NCBI GenBank assembly: GCA_016787525.1
Contig: JAEUUP010000109.1
Span: forward strand, 1-64,000
Source of the DNA: Saprospiraceae bacterium
Lineage (GTDB): Bacteria > Bacteroidota > Bacteroidia > Chitinophagales > Saprospiraceae
Direction: 5' to 3'
Length of the DNA stretch: 64,000 nt
Part shown: positions 45,376 through 54,148 of the stretch, piece by piece
Position numbering within the stretch: position 1 is the stretch's first letter
Layout of the letters: every line of letters begins with the position of its first letter
Position numbers and translations under genes: made by a program
The notes under the pieces: generated by a model
What the model was told of the DNA's origin: nothing
The model's database searches: none
Seen by the model: only the letters and a program-made list of their open reading frames with translations

Positions 45376-45999
45376 ATGGATTACGATTTTCTAAAAAAAA
45401 TAATTGATAAAGTCGCGCTTTACGAATTGGAAGCCAGCGATTCAGAGTGGACATCGCTTCAGAGTTTTGCTGAGTGGTTGTTGGATGCCAACAAAACGGT
45501 TGAAAAAGCACCTCATACTGAGGGGGGCAAAACGAATATTGGTGAACTCGTCGGTCTGATGTACCGATACGGTAAGAATTACTCCAAAAAAGCATTGGCA
45601 GCAACGCCTTTGCAAACCATTGACGAATTCACCTATCTCGCCACCTTGTTGGAAGGCGATATGACAAAAACACAGTTAATCAATCGCCATATTCAAGAAA
45701 AAACATCGGGTATGGCGATTATCAAACGCCTTTTAGACCAAAACTGGGTGTCTCAAAGAGAAAATGAAGCGGATAAACGAAGCCAAATTCTGTCTTTGAC
45801 CGATTCGGGTCGTGCTATACTGAGGGGGGCATTTTTTGAGATGTCGAAAGTCAGTACCATCGTCACGGCCGATTTGACAGAAGCTGAAAAGGCTGAATTG
45901 GTGCGCATTTTAGGCAAATTGGAGCTGTTTCACCGCACTGTTTTTGACAATGAAAAAACCTTGGATTTGGATATAATAATTGAAAAATATAAACTTTGA
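45376..45999 (+). CDS. MarR family transcriptional regulator
   Basis: 207 residues. Winged helix domain at about 85-155 with the wing RENEADKRSQILSLTDSGRA, typical of MarR. The first 60 residues (DFLKKIIDKVALYELEASD) form an extra N-terminal part that is longer than usual. It lies 3 bp upstream of a TonB receptor gene and is very likely co-transcribed with it, so it probably controls that receptor. Two dispersed 10-mers: HTEGGK in the N-terminal part and AILRGAFF right after the wing. Confidence 0.88.
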   Translation: MDYDFLKKIIDKVALYELEASDSEWTSLQSFAEWLLDANKTVEKAPHTEGGKTNIGELVGLMYRYGKNYSKKALAATPLQTIDEFTYLATLLEGDMTKTQLINRHIQEKTSGMAIIKRLLDQNWVSQRENEADKRSQILSLTDSGRAILRGAFFEMSKVSTIVTADLTEAEKAELVRILGKLELFHRTVFDNEKTLDLDIIIEKYKL

Positions 46000-46002
46000 A
46001 TC

Positions 46003-48405
46003 ATGAAATCACTCATTAAACTGTTCTTGTTCTTTTCGCTTTGCCTTTTGACAACCAGCTCTATCGAAGCTCAAACAGGTGTCATCAAAGGGCGTATTTC
46101 AAACAAACTCAACAATGAACCCTTGCCATTTGCCACAGTTCAAGTCATCGGCACGACCAAAGGGGCGCAAACCGATGAAGAAGGCAACTACGAAATCACA
46201 GGTTTAGAAGCCAAACTCTACAGTTTGAAAATTGGTTTTGTGGGTTTTAAAGACATCCAAGTATTTGAAATTCAAGTGCTTAATTCAAAACCGACTTTGC
46301 TCGATTTTCAGATGGAGGAAAACACGGCCGACTTGAAAGAGGTAGTCATAAAAGCCTCACCATTTCGCAAAACTGAAGAATCGCCCGTTAGTTTGCGTAC
46401 GATTGGAGTCACTGAAATTGCTCGTAACCCAGGGGGTAATCGCGATATTTCTAAGGTGATTCAGTCATTGCCAGGGGTAACAGCAACGCCTGCTTTTCGC
46501 AACGACTTGATTATTCGCGGTGGCGCGCCTAATGAAAATCGTTTTTATCTCGACGATATGGAAGTACCGAATATCAATCACTTCGCCACACAAGGGGCGA
46601 GTGGTGGTCCTGTGGGTATGTTGAATGTAACTTTTATCAAAGAAGTAGATTTTTTCAGCGGTGCATTTCCTGCCAATCGTGGCAATGCGATGAGTTCTGT
46701 TTTTAACTTCCGCCAACGTGAAGGCGCGACAGACAAATGGCGTTTTACTGCCAATATGGGTGCGAGCGATGTGGGCTTGACAGCCGAAGGCCCCCTCAGT
46801 AAAAAGACGAGTTTTTTATTTTCAGCACGTCATTCGTACCTCCAGTTTTTGTTTTCGGCTTTAGATTTGCCATTCTTACCAACTTATACGGATGCGCAAA
46901 TGAAAATCAAACACAAAGTGAATGACAAAAACGAAATCACCTATTTGTTTCTTGGCGCACTCGACCAATTCAAACTGGCTCTCGACAACCGAAATACAGA
47001 ATCGAATGCTTACATTTTAGATAATCTCCCTGTCACACCGCAGTGGAACTACTCGAACGGTGTAGTGTGGAAACGTTTCAACAACACAGGCTATTGGACA
47101 TTTGTGGCAAGCCGCAGTATGCTCGACAACAAGGCTTATAAATACAAAAACAACGACGAAACCTTGCCTAAAATCTTTGATTATGAAAGTCAAGAAATCG
47201 AGAACAAGCTGCGTGCAGAGCGCACGACACGCTTGGGCAAATGGAAGTTTTTGTATGGCGTGAATTACGAATTTGCCAAATACAACAACTTTACCTTCCA
47301 ACAGCGCAACATCGTTGATTCGGTCATTACGATTAATTATAAATCCGATTTCACGATGAGCAAGTACGGTGGCTTTGCACAAGTCAGCCGTCAACTGGCA
47401 GATGACAGGTTGACATTGTCGGGTGGTTTTCGCATTGATGGCAATAGTTACAATGCCGAAATGAAGAATCCACTCAATCAATTCAGTCCGCGTTTTTCAT
47501 TGGCTTATGCCTTGACCCCTCAGTTGTCTTTCAATTTCAACACAGGTATTTACTACCAATTGCCACCTTACACGACTTTAGGCTTTAAGCAAGACAATAT
47601 TTTTGTCAATCAAGACCGTTTGAAATATATCCAAAACAGCCAATTAGTAGGTGGATTTGAGTATAACACAAAATTTGATGCGAAATTCAGCATTGAAGGT
47701 TATTTCAAACGCTACAAAAACTATCCTTTCTTGCTTCGTGACCAAATCACTTTGGCAAATTTAGGGGCAGATTTTGGGGCGATTGGCAACGATGCAGCTG
47801 ATTCTCGCTCAAAAGGTCAGACTTATGGTATCGAGTTTTTGTATCAACAACGTTTGTATAAAGGTTTTTATGGTATTTTGGCGTACACCTACGGACGCAG
47901 CGAATTTGAAGACAGAAATGGCAACCTTGTACCATCTGCTTGGGATTCAAAACACATCCTTATTGCCACTTTAGGCTATCAATTCAAGAAAAATTGGGAA
48001 GTCGGCATCAAATATCGCGCATCAACGGGTTTGCCTTACACGCCCGATGCACCTGAATCGAACATCGTTGCTTTGTGGAATGTCAATGGCAAAGCTTTGC
48101 CTGACTACACTCAACTCAACACATTGAGAACCAATGGCTTCAATACATTCGATTTCCGGGTTGACAAAAAATGGTTTGGCAAAAAAGTGACTTGGAATCT
48201 CTATTTCGATATTCAAAATATGCTTGGTGCGGCTGTTTCGACACCTCAAACGATTTTGGATAGACCGCTTGATGCCGATTTGAAACCGATTGGCGATGCA
48301 CCGACTTACCGCGATTCAAAAGGTATTTTGCGCTACAAGACTAAAGTGATTGAAAATTCAGTAGGGACAACAGTGCCAAGTTTTGGGGTGCAGGTTGATT
48401 TTTAA
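46003..48405 (+). CDS. TonB-dependent receptor
   Basis: 800 residues. Signal peptide to about residue 24, carboxypeptidase-like domain (about 27-105, IKGRISNKLNNEPLPFATVQ), plug (about 115-235, ISKVIQSLPGVTATPAFRND, GGAPNENRFYLDDMEVPN), then a barrel ending in VPSFGVQVDF. It imports an unknown ligand across the outer membrane. There is no SusD partner, so it is not a classic SusCD pair. It follows the MarR gene by 3 bp and ends in its own terminator (48434-48470). One 10-mer is read as GPLSKK; CCCCTCAGTT at 47516 is a one-base variant. Confidence 0.92.
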   Translation: MKSLIKLFLFFSLCLLTTSSIEAQTGVIKGRISNKLNNEPLPFATVQVIGTTKGAQTDEEGNYEITGLEAKLYSLKIGFVGFKDIQVFEIQVLNSKPTLLDFQMEENTADLKEVVIKASPFRKTEESPVSLRTIGVTEIARNPGGNRDISKVIQSLPGVTATPAFRNDLIIRGGAPNENRFYLDDMEVPNINHFATQGASGGPVGMLNVTFIKEVDFFSGAFPANRGNAMSSVFNFRQREGATDKWRFTANMGASDVGLTAEGPLSKKTSFLFSARHSYLQFLFSALDLPFLPTYTDAQMKIKHKVNDKNEITYLFLGALDQFKLALDNRNTESNAYILDNLPVTPQWNYSNGVVWKRFNNTGYWTFVASRSMLDNKAYKYKNNDETLPKIFDYESQEIENKLRAERTTRLGKWKFLYGVNYEFAKYNNFTFQQRNIVDSVITINYKSDFTMSKYGGFAQVSRQLADDRLTLSGGFRIDGNSYNAEMKNPLNQFSPRFSLAYALTPQLSFNFNTGIYYQLPPYTTLGFKQDNIFVNQDRLKYIQNSQLVGGFEYNTKFDAKFSIEGYFKRYKNYPFLLRDQITLANLGADFGAIGNDAADSRSKGQTYGIEFLYQQRLYKGFYGILAYTYGRSEFEDRNGNLVPSAWDSKHILIATLGYQFKKNWEVGIKYRASTGLPYTPDAPESNIVALWNVNGKALPDYTQLNTLRTNGFNTFDFRVDKKWFGKKVTWNLYFDIQNMLGAAVSTPQTILDRPLDADLKPIGDAPTYRDSKGILRYKTKVIENSVGTTVPSFGVQVDF

Positions 48406-48433
48406 GCGTATAGATTGGGCTATCTTGAAAGGA

Positions 48434-48470
48434 AAAGAATTACGAAATTTTGAAAATTTCGTAATTCTTT
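48434..48470. terminator. Terminator after the TonB receptor
   Basis: Arms 48434-48451 and 48453-48470 are perfect 18-bp complements with almost no loop, 28 bp after the receptor stop. Confidence 0.8.
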
Positions 48471-48515
48471 CCAACCCACTCTTTTGAGACAGCCTCATTT
48501 ATCTAAATTCGCCCC

Positions 48516-49655
48516 ATGAAAATTGCTATCAATACTCGATTTTTGCTCAAAAACAAATTAGAAGGCTTCGGTTGGTTCACTTACGAAACCTTGCGACGTA
48601 TGGTCGCAGCACATCCTGACGACGAATTTATCTTCTTTTTTGACCGTCCTTACGACCCAAGTTATGTTTTTGGAAAAAACGTAACACCTATCGTCCTATT
48701 CCCACCTGCTCGACATCCGTTTTTATTTGTTTGGTGGTATGAGTGGTCGGTTGCCCGAGCTTTGAAAAAATACAAGCCAGACGTTTTCCTGTCCACTGAT
48801 AATTTTTGTTCGCTTCGCACCAGCACGCCGACCTGCCTTATGTTGCACGACGTAGGTTGGGCGCATCCCGAAGCGCGACAAACCCTGCCTTGGTTGGTTT
48901 TCCAATACTATAATTTTTTTGCACCGCATTTTTTGAAGAAAGCAGAGACTCTGGTGGCAGTTTCGTCTTTTGTGAAAGAGGATGCTCTGCGTTATTATCC
49001 GTTTTTGAATCAAGAAAAAATTGTCGTGTGTCACAATGGTTGTCGCACCGATTTTCGCCCCATTACTGAGGGGGTGCAAAGGGCTGTCCGAGAGAAATAT
49101 ACTGAGGGGTGTCCTTATTTTGTTTTTGTCGGTGCGGTGCATCCTCGAAAAAACGTGCATCGCCTCATCGAAGCATTTAGTTTGATGAAAAAGCGGACCT
49201 CGTTGCCGCATAAATTGGTCATTGTGGGTCGTTTTGCTTGGCAAACAGGCGATGTGCGGACGGCTTTCGACAATTCTGACTGCCAAAAAGATATTATTTT
49301 CACAGGCTATGTTGCCGATGAAGAAGTGCCACTTTTAGTCGGTGCGGCAACGGCTGTGACTTATGTATCGCTCGCAGAGGGTTTTGGTATTCCCATTTTG
49401 GAAGCTATGAACAGCGATGTACCCGTTGTCACGTCCAATGTGACCTCGATGCCCGAAGTGGCGGGCAATGCTGCTTTATTAGTCAATCCTTTTTCAGTAG
49501 ATGAAATGGCTGATGCGATTGAAAAATTGGCAAAAGACAGTGATTTACGTCAAAACTTGATAGCAAAAGGGCAGATACAACGTGAAAAATTCAGTTGGGA
49601 CAAAACAGCCTCAGTTTTATACGAAGTTTTAAAGACCTTGAAAGAAAAATACTGA
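48516..49655 (+). CDS. Glycosyltransferase, GT4 family
   Basis: 379 residues in the GT-B fold. N-terminal acceptor domain with TRFLLKNKLEGFGWFTYETL; C-terminal nucleotide-sugar domain with VGAVHPRKNVHRLIEAF near 205 and the GT4 E-x7-E motif in EGFGIPILEA near 287. It transfers a sugar from a nucleotide donor; acceptor unknown. Three dispersed 10-mers lie in or at the gene: two only 36 bp apart (ITEGVQ, YTEGCP), and a third whose TGA (49653-49655) is the stop codon itself. Confidence 0.9.
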   Translation: MKIAINTRFLLKNKLEGFGWFTYETLRRMVAAHPDDEFIFFFDRPYDPSYVFGKNVTPIVLFPPARHPFLFVWWYEWSVARALKKYKPDVFLSTDNFCSLRTSTPTCLMLHDVGWAHPEARQTLPWLVFQYYNFFAPHFLKKAETLVAVSSFVKEDALRYYPFLNQEKIVVCHNGCRTDFRPITEGVQRAVREKYTEGCPYFVFVGAVHPRKNVHRLIEAFSLMKKRTSLPHKLVIVGRFAWQTGDVRTAFDNSDCQKDIIFTGYVADEEVPLLVGAATAVTYVSLAEGFGIPILEAMNSDVPVVTSNVTSMPEVAGNAALLVNPFSVDEMADAIEKLAKDSDLRQNLIAKGQIQREKFSWDKTASVLYEVLKTLKEKY

Positions 49656-49776
49656 GGGGGGTAAAAATCTGTCATTTAGATAAAATTTGTTTCTCTAAAA
49701 ACCTTATTTCTCAAAATAATTGTACTTTTCCGAATCAAAAAACGAAATTATTTCTCATTCTACAAACCAACCATAG

Positions 49777-51516
49777 ATGCAAATAAAAGAACAAGCTCCT
49801 GTTTATGATGTCATTATTGTCGGTTCTGGCGCAGGTGGTGGCATGGCGGCTTATGTGTTAGCCCAAGCGGGTGCAAAAATCTGCTTACTCGAGGCAGGTG
49901 GTTACTACGACCCTGCTGACCCAAAATACATCACTCAACTGAAACCTGCTTGGGCTTCGCCACGGCGTGGTGCTTCTACGCCTTTGCGCGATTTTGGCGA
50001 TTTTGATGCCGCATGGGGCGGTTGGCAATTGGAAGGTGAACCTTACACACACAAAGGCGGTACAAAGTTCGATTGGTTTCGCTCTCGTATGTTGGGCGGG
50101 CGTACGAACCACTGGGGGCGCATTTCTTTGCGTTTTGGACCAAATGATTTTAAGGCAAAAAGCATTGATGGCTTGGGCGAAGATTGGCCCATCAGCTACG
50201 ACGACATCAAGCCTTATTACGATAAAGTGGATAAGTTGATAGGTGTTTTTGGCACGAATGAAGGCATTTACAATGAGCCTGATGGACATTTTCTACCGCC
50301 ACCTAAGCCACGTTTGCATGAGTTGATGATAAAAAAAGCTGCAACGCGCATTGGTATCACGACGATTCCGTCGCGTATGTCCATGCTCACAAAGCCAATA
50401 AACGATGAGCGTGGCTCGTGTTTTTATTGTGGTCAGTGCAATCGTGGCTGCTCGGCGTATGCCGATTTTTCTTCATCATCGTGTCTCGTCAAACCCGCTG
50501 TCAAAACAGGCAATGTGACATTGATAACCTTAGCAATGGCTCGCGAAGTATTGACCGATGCTGCAACAGGCTTGGCAACAGGCGTGTCCTATGTGGACAA
50601 GAGAGACTTGTCAGAGAAAACAGTGCGAGGCAAAATCGTTGTGTTAGGTGCATCGGCTTGCGAGACAGCTCGATTGATGCTCAACTCCAAATCTGCCCGA
50701 TTTACTGAGGGATTAGCTAATTCAAGTGGTGTGGTAGGCAAATATTTACACGATTCAACAGGACTCGGACGCTCTGCTTTTATTCCAAAATTGCTGGACA
50801 GAAAACGCTACAATGAAGATGGTGTAGGCGGTCAGCATATTTATTCGCCTTGGTGGTTGGACAACAAAAAATTAGATTTCCCACGTGGCTACCACATCGA
50901 ATATGGTGGAGGTTTGCGTATGCCTGGCTATGGATTTGCATTCGGTATGGAACGCATAAATGGCAAAATTGCTCAAAAAGATGGCCAAATGCTGCCAGCA
51001 GGCGGCTATGGACAACGTTTGAAAGAAGAAGTCCGTCGTCACTATGGCGCAGTGATTGGTATGGCTGGACGTGGTGAAGCCATCGCAACCGCCGATAATT
51101 ATTGTGAAATAGACCCCTCAGTCGTGGACAAATACGGTATTCCTGTTTTGCGTTTCCACTACAAATGGTCAGATTATGAAATCAAGCAAGCCAAACACAT
51201 GCAGGATACTTTCGACCAACTCATCACAGAATTGGGCGGCATTCCTTTGAATGAAAATCCAGGCAAGGAAAAAGATTATGGTTTGGAAGCACCTGGACGT
51301 ATCATTCACGAGGTAGGAACAGTGCGTATGGGCAATAACAAAAACACATCAGCACTCAACAGTAATTGCCAAGCCCACGATGTGAAAAACTTATTTGTTG
51401 TGGATGGTGCGCCGTTTGTTTCTCAACCGCATAAAAATACAACTTGGTCTATTTTGGCTTTGGCTATGCGGACATCGGAGTACATTGTTGAGCAACGGAA
51501 GGCAGGGCGCATTTAA
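49777..51516 (+). CDS. GMC oxidoreductase, FAD-dependent dehydrogenase catalytic subunit
   Basis: 579 residues. FAD-binding Rossmann motif GSGAGGG at 16-22, LLEAGG at about 38, NHWGR near 110, and a GMC C-terminal domain with HEVGTVRMG near 508 and PHKNTTW near 550. A Cys cluster CFYCGQCNRGC near 214-224 lies where FAD-glucose dehydrogenases carry a 3Fe-4S cluster, so an iron-sulfur centre is likely. No signal peptide of its own; it is followed 65 bp later by a gluconate 2-dehydrogenase subunit 3-type gene with a Tat signal, so the two are probably exported together to the periplasm to oxidise a sugar or polyol. Confidence 0.92.
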   Translation: MQIKEQAPVYDVIIVGSGAGGGMAAYVLAQAGAKICLLEAGGYYDPADPKYITQLKPAWASPRRGASTPLRDFGDFDAAWGGWQLEGEPYTHKGGTKFDWFRSRMLGGRTNHWGRISLRFGPNDFKAKSIDGLGEDWPISYDDIKPYYDKVDKLIGVFGTNEGIYNEPDGHFLPPPKPRLHELMIKKAATRIGITTIPSRMSMLTKPINDERGSCFYCGQCNRGCSAYADFSSSSCLVKPAVKTGNVTLITLAMAREVLTDAATGLATGVSYVDKRDLSEKTVRGKIVVLGASACETARLMLNSKSARFTEGLANSSGVVGKYLHDSTGLGRSAFIPKLLDRKRYNEDGVGGQHIYSPWWLDNKKLDFPRGYHIEYGGGLRMPGYGFAFGMERINGKIAQKDGQMLPAGGYGQRLKEEVRRHYGAVIGMAGRGEAIATADNYCEIDPSVVDKYGIPVLRFHYKWSDYEIKQAKHMQDTFDQLITELGGIPLNENPGKEKDYGLEAPGRIIHEVGTVRMGNNKNTSALNSNCQAHDVKNLFVVDGAPFVSQPHKNTTWSILALAMRTSEYIVEQRKAGRI

Positions 51517-51581
51517 ACAGACCCCTCAGTAAAATCGTAAAAAATCAATAAAATCAGAACAATCAGTCTAAATATACGATA

Positions 51582-52208
51582 ATGAAAAGACGTGATTCAC
51601 TCAAAGCCCTTGCGCTTTCTACTTTGGGTGTGGCAACACCACTCAAAGCAGACCCCTCAGTAAATAACGAGTTTTTGAAAGAAAAAGGTGAACCAACAGA
51701 TTGTAAAGACGGTCGTACACCCGATGAGCAAAAACGCGATACTAAATTGCAAGCCGAAAAGTTTTTCACACCACACGAACTGAAGACGGTAACAATTTTA
51801 TGCGATATTATTGTACCTGCGGATGCCATTTCAGGTAGTGCTTCACAAGCGGGTGTACCTGCTTTTATAGAGTTTATGATGAAAGACCAACCCAACAATC
51901 AAGTACCCATGCGCGGCGGTTTGCGATGGTTGGACAATCAATGTATGAAGTTTTATGAGAAAAAATTTGTGGACTGTTCGTCAACACAACGCATTGAGAT
52001 GGTGGACAGAATTGCTTACCCAGAATTAGCCAAAAAAGAATTTTCGCAAGGGGTTTCATTCTTCAATTTGATGCGGAATTTGACCCTTACAGGTTTTTAT
52101 ACGACCGAAATGGGCTATAAAGACGTAGGCTATATGGGCAATACACCCAATAATTGGGAAGGTGTTCCCGCTGACGTACTGGCACAATATGGTGTCTCGT
52201 ACGACTAA
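51582..52208 (+). CDS. Gluconate 2-dehydrogenase subunit 3 family protein
   Basis: 208 residues. The N-terminus MKRRDSLKALALSTLG is a twin-arginine-type signal. The body (HELKTVTILCDIIVPAD, then AGVPAFIEFMM, then GFYTTEMGYKDVGYMGN) is typical of the small gamma subunit that pairs with GMC-type dehydrogenases and is needed for their folding and export. The catalytic partner lies just upstream. No separate cytochrome c subunit follows; the electron acceptor is unknown. One dispersed 10-mer encodes DPSVNN directly after the signal peptide region. Confidence 0.9.
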   Translation: MKRRDSLKALALSTLGVATPLKADPSVNNEFLKEKGEPTDCKDGRTPDEQKRDTKLQAEKFFTPHELKTVTILCDIIVPADAISGSASQAGVPAFIEFMMKDQPNNQVPMRGGLRWLDNQCMKFYEKKFVDCSSTQRIEMVDRIAYPELAKKEFSQGVSFFNLMRNLTLTGFYTTEMGYKDVGYMGNTPNNWEGVPADVLAQYGVSYD

Positions 52209-52391
52209 ATGACATATTTCATAAAAATACCCCTCAGTATTTGATTGTTTTTGAAACATTTATCTAAAAAAATCGAAAAAAGAGCATCTTTGCCACAGAG
52301 TAGTAGAGGTAGGCATAAATTTGGCTACGCTATGAGAGAATCTTAAATTTTTGACCTGTTCTTCTGTCCCGATGAACATATTAACTCTGAT

Positions 52392-54062
52392 ATGAACCGA
52401 TTAATCGTCTTTATACTTTTTACTCTTTTGAGTTGCCCTTTGTTGGCACAGCAAGCTGCCATTTCGCTTGAAAGAGCCGCCCAACAAGCATCAGACCGAC
52501 GAGAAGCGATGACGCTTTACTATCAATCGGCTGAAAAATATCTACCCACCAATCCTGCAAAGGCTTCTTTGGTGGCTCACCAATCGTATCTGATTGCTAT
52601 TGATATAAAAGACAATGTGATGGCCGCTCGGGCAGCCTATCTGAATGGTGAAGGGTATTCTCGTCAGAACAAGTACACCGATGCTAAATTTCGTTACGGA
52701 CGCGGAAAAGATGCCGCCATAGATGCCAAAGATGCCGATTTCGCTATCAAATGCCTCGATAAAATGGCTGCTATGGCACGATATGAAGGCAATACAGCAG
52801 AAGCAGATACTTACAAACGCCAAGCCGCAGACTTACGCCGTCGCCTTTCTGAAAGTGGTGCAACGGCTGCGACATCCAATGACAATCGCCCCGCACCTAC
52901 CGACAATCGCCCTGCGCCAGTCAATCAAAATGAACTCAATGCTGTCAAAGAGCAATATCGGGTATGGTTTGAAAACCAACGACAACTTCGTGTGAAATTG
53001 GAGAGCGATGTGGCTTTGTTGAAAAAAGAAAAAGATGCACTCAACATCAATATGGTAGAGCTGCGCAAAAAAGAACAGCAATTGGCAGCTATGTCGCAAC
53101 AAGCGCAACAAACCATAGCCCAACAAAACAGCATTTTAGCAACAGTTGCCTTAGAAAAAGAAGAACTCGACCGTATTGCTGTACGGAAACAAAAATTAGT
53201 TGAGGCTTTGCGAAATGAAAACTTGTTGGACTCCATCGCTTTTGCGCAAGAACGACAAGAACAAGCCTACAAACTCCAATCTGCTAAAAACTTTAGGAAT
53301 GTCCTTTTATTGGTATTAGCCTTTGCACTCGTGATTGTGGGGTTGATTTATCGTCGTTTTCTCGAAAATCAAAAACAAAAACGGATTTTACAAGAAAAAA
53401 ATCACCAAATCGAGGATGAAAGACAAAGAAGTGATGAGTTATTACTGAATATTTTACCATCGGCAATTGCCAATGAGTTAAAAATGGATGGTAAAGCTAA
53501 AGCCCGCCGTTATGAACAAGCGGCTGTGCTATTCATTGATTTTTACAGTTTTACAAAAATTTCGGAGCAACTCACACCAGAAGAATTGGTGAATGAGTTG
53601 GACACCTATTTCAAAGCCTTTGACTTTATCATTGGGCAATACAAATTGGAAAAAATAAAAACCATCGGCGATGCTTACATGGTCGCCTCTGGCTTGAGCG
53701 ACCGCATCACAAGCCCCCTCAGTATAGTGAAGGCTGCACTCGAAATGCAAGAGTTTTTAGCTGATATGCGCATCGAAAAATCGAGAGAGAACAAACCTTT
53801 CTTTGAAGCACGTATGGGTATTCACATTGGTCCTGTCGTTGCAGGTGTTGTAGGTGTCAAAAAGTTTGCTTACGATATTTGGGGCGATACTGTGAATATT
53901 GCAGCACGTATGCAAGAAGCCTGTGAACCAGGTCATATCAATGTGTCTGAACAAATCTACAGCGAAATCCGTTATTCGTTCAATTGTCATTATCGTGGCA
54001 AGTTTCCAGCTAAAAATAAAGGCGAAATTGACATGTATTATGTGAATAGTATATCAAAATAG
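52392..54062 (+). CDS. Membrane adenylate/guanylate cyclase with TPR-like sensor
   Basis: 556 residues. Signal peptide (LIVFILFTLLSCPLLAQQ), TPR-like helical repeats (about 25-155), a Thr/Pro/Asn spacer (ATSNDNRPAPTDNRP), a long coiled coil (about 185-295), a membrane segment near 302-320, a short linker, and a class III cyclase domain (about 365-550). The metal-binding Asp lies in LFIDFYSF near 381 and a second Asp in IGDAYMVASG. It would sense a periplasmic state and make cyclic AMP or GMP in the cytoplasm; the base preference cannot be told. One 10-mer is read as SPLSIVK. Confidence 0.88.
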   Translation: MNRLIVFILFTLLSCPLLAQQAAISLERAAQQASDRREAMTLYYQSAEKYLPTNPAKASLVAHQSYLIAIDIKDNVMAARAAYLNGEGYSRQNKYTDAKFRYGRGKDAAIDAKDADFAIKCLDKMAAMARYEGNTAEADTYKRQAADLRRRLSESGATAATSNDNRPAPTDNRPAPVNQNELNAVKEQYRVWFENQRQLRVKLESDVALLKKEKDALNINMVELRKKEQQLAAMSQQAQQTIAQQNSILATVALEKEELDRIAVRKQKLVEALRNENLLDSIAFAQERQEQAYKLQSAKNFRNVLLLVLAFALVIVGLIYRRFLENQKQKRILQEKNHQIEDERQRSDELLLNILPSAIANELKMDGKAKARRYEQAAVLFIDFYSFTKISEQLTPEELVNELDTYFKAFDFIIGQYKLEKIKTIGDAYMVASGLSDRITSPLSIVKAALEMQEFLADMRIEKSRENKPFFEARMGIHIGPVVAGVVGVKKFAYDIWGDTVNIAARMQEACEPGHINVSEQIYSEIRYSFNCHYRGKFPAKNKGEIDMYYVNSISK

Positions 54063-54126
54063 GGCAATACTGAGGGGTAGTAGAAACTAAAACCCAATCA
54101 ATATTTCTATAAATCCGAATCTGTCT

Positions 54127-54134
54127 TATCTTTG
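54127..54134 (+). promoter_or_regulatory. -7 box for the GGGPS gene
   Basis: TATCTTTG, a match to the consensus, 15 nt before ATG 54149. Confidence 0.5.
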
Positions 54135-54148
54135 GGCAAATTTCCCGA

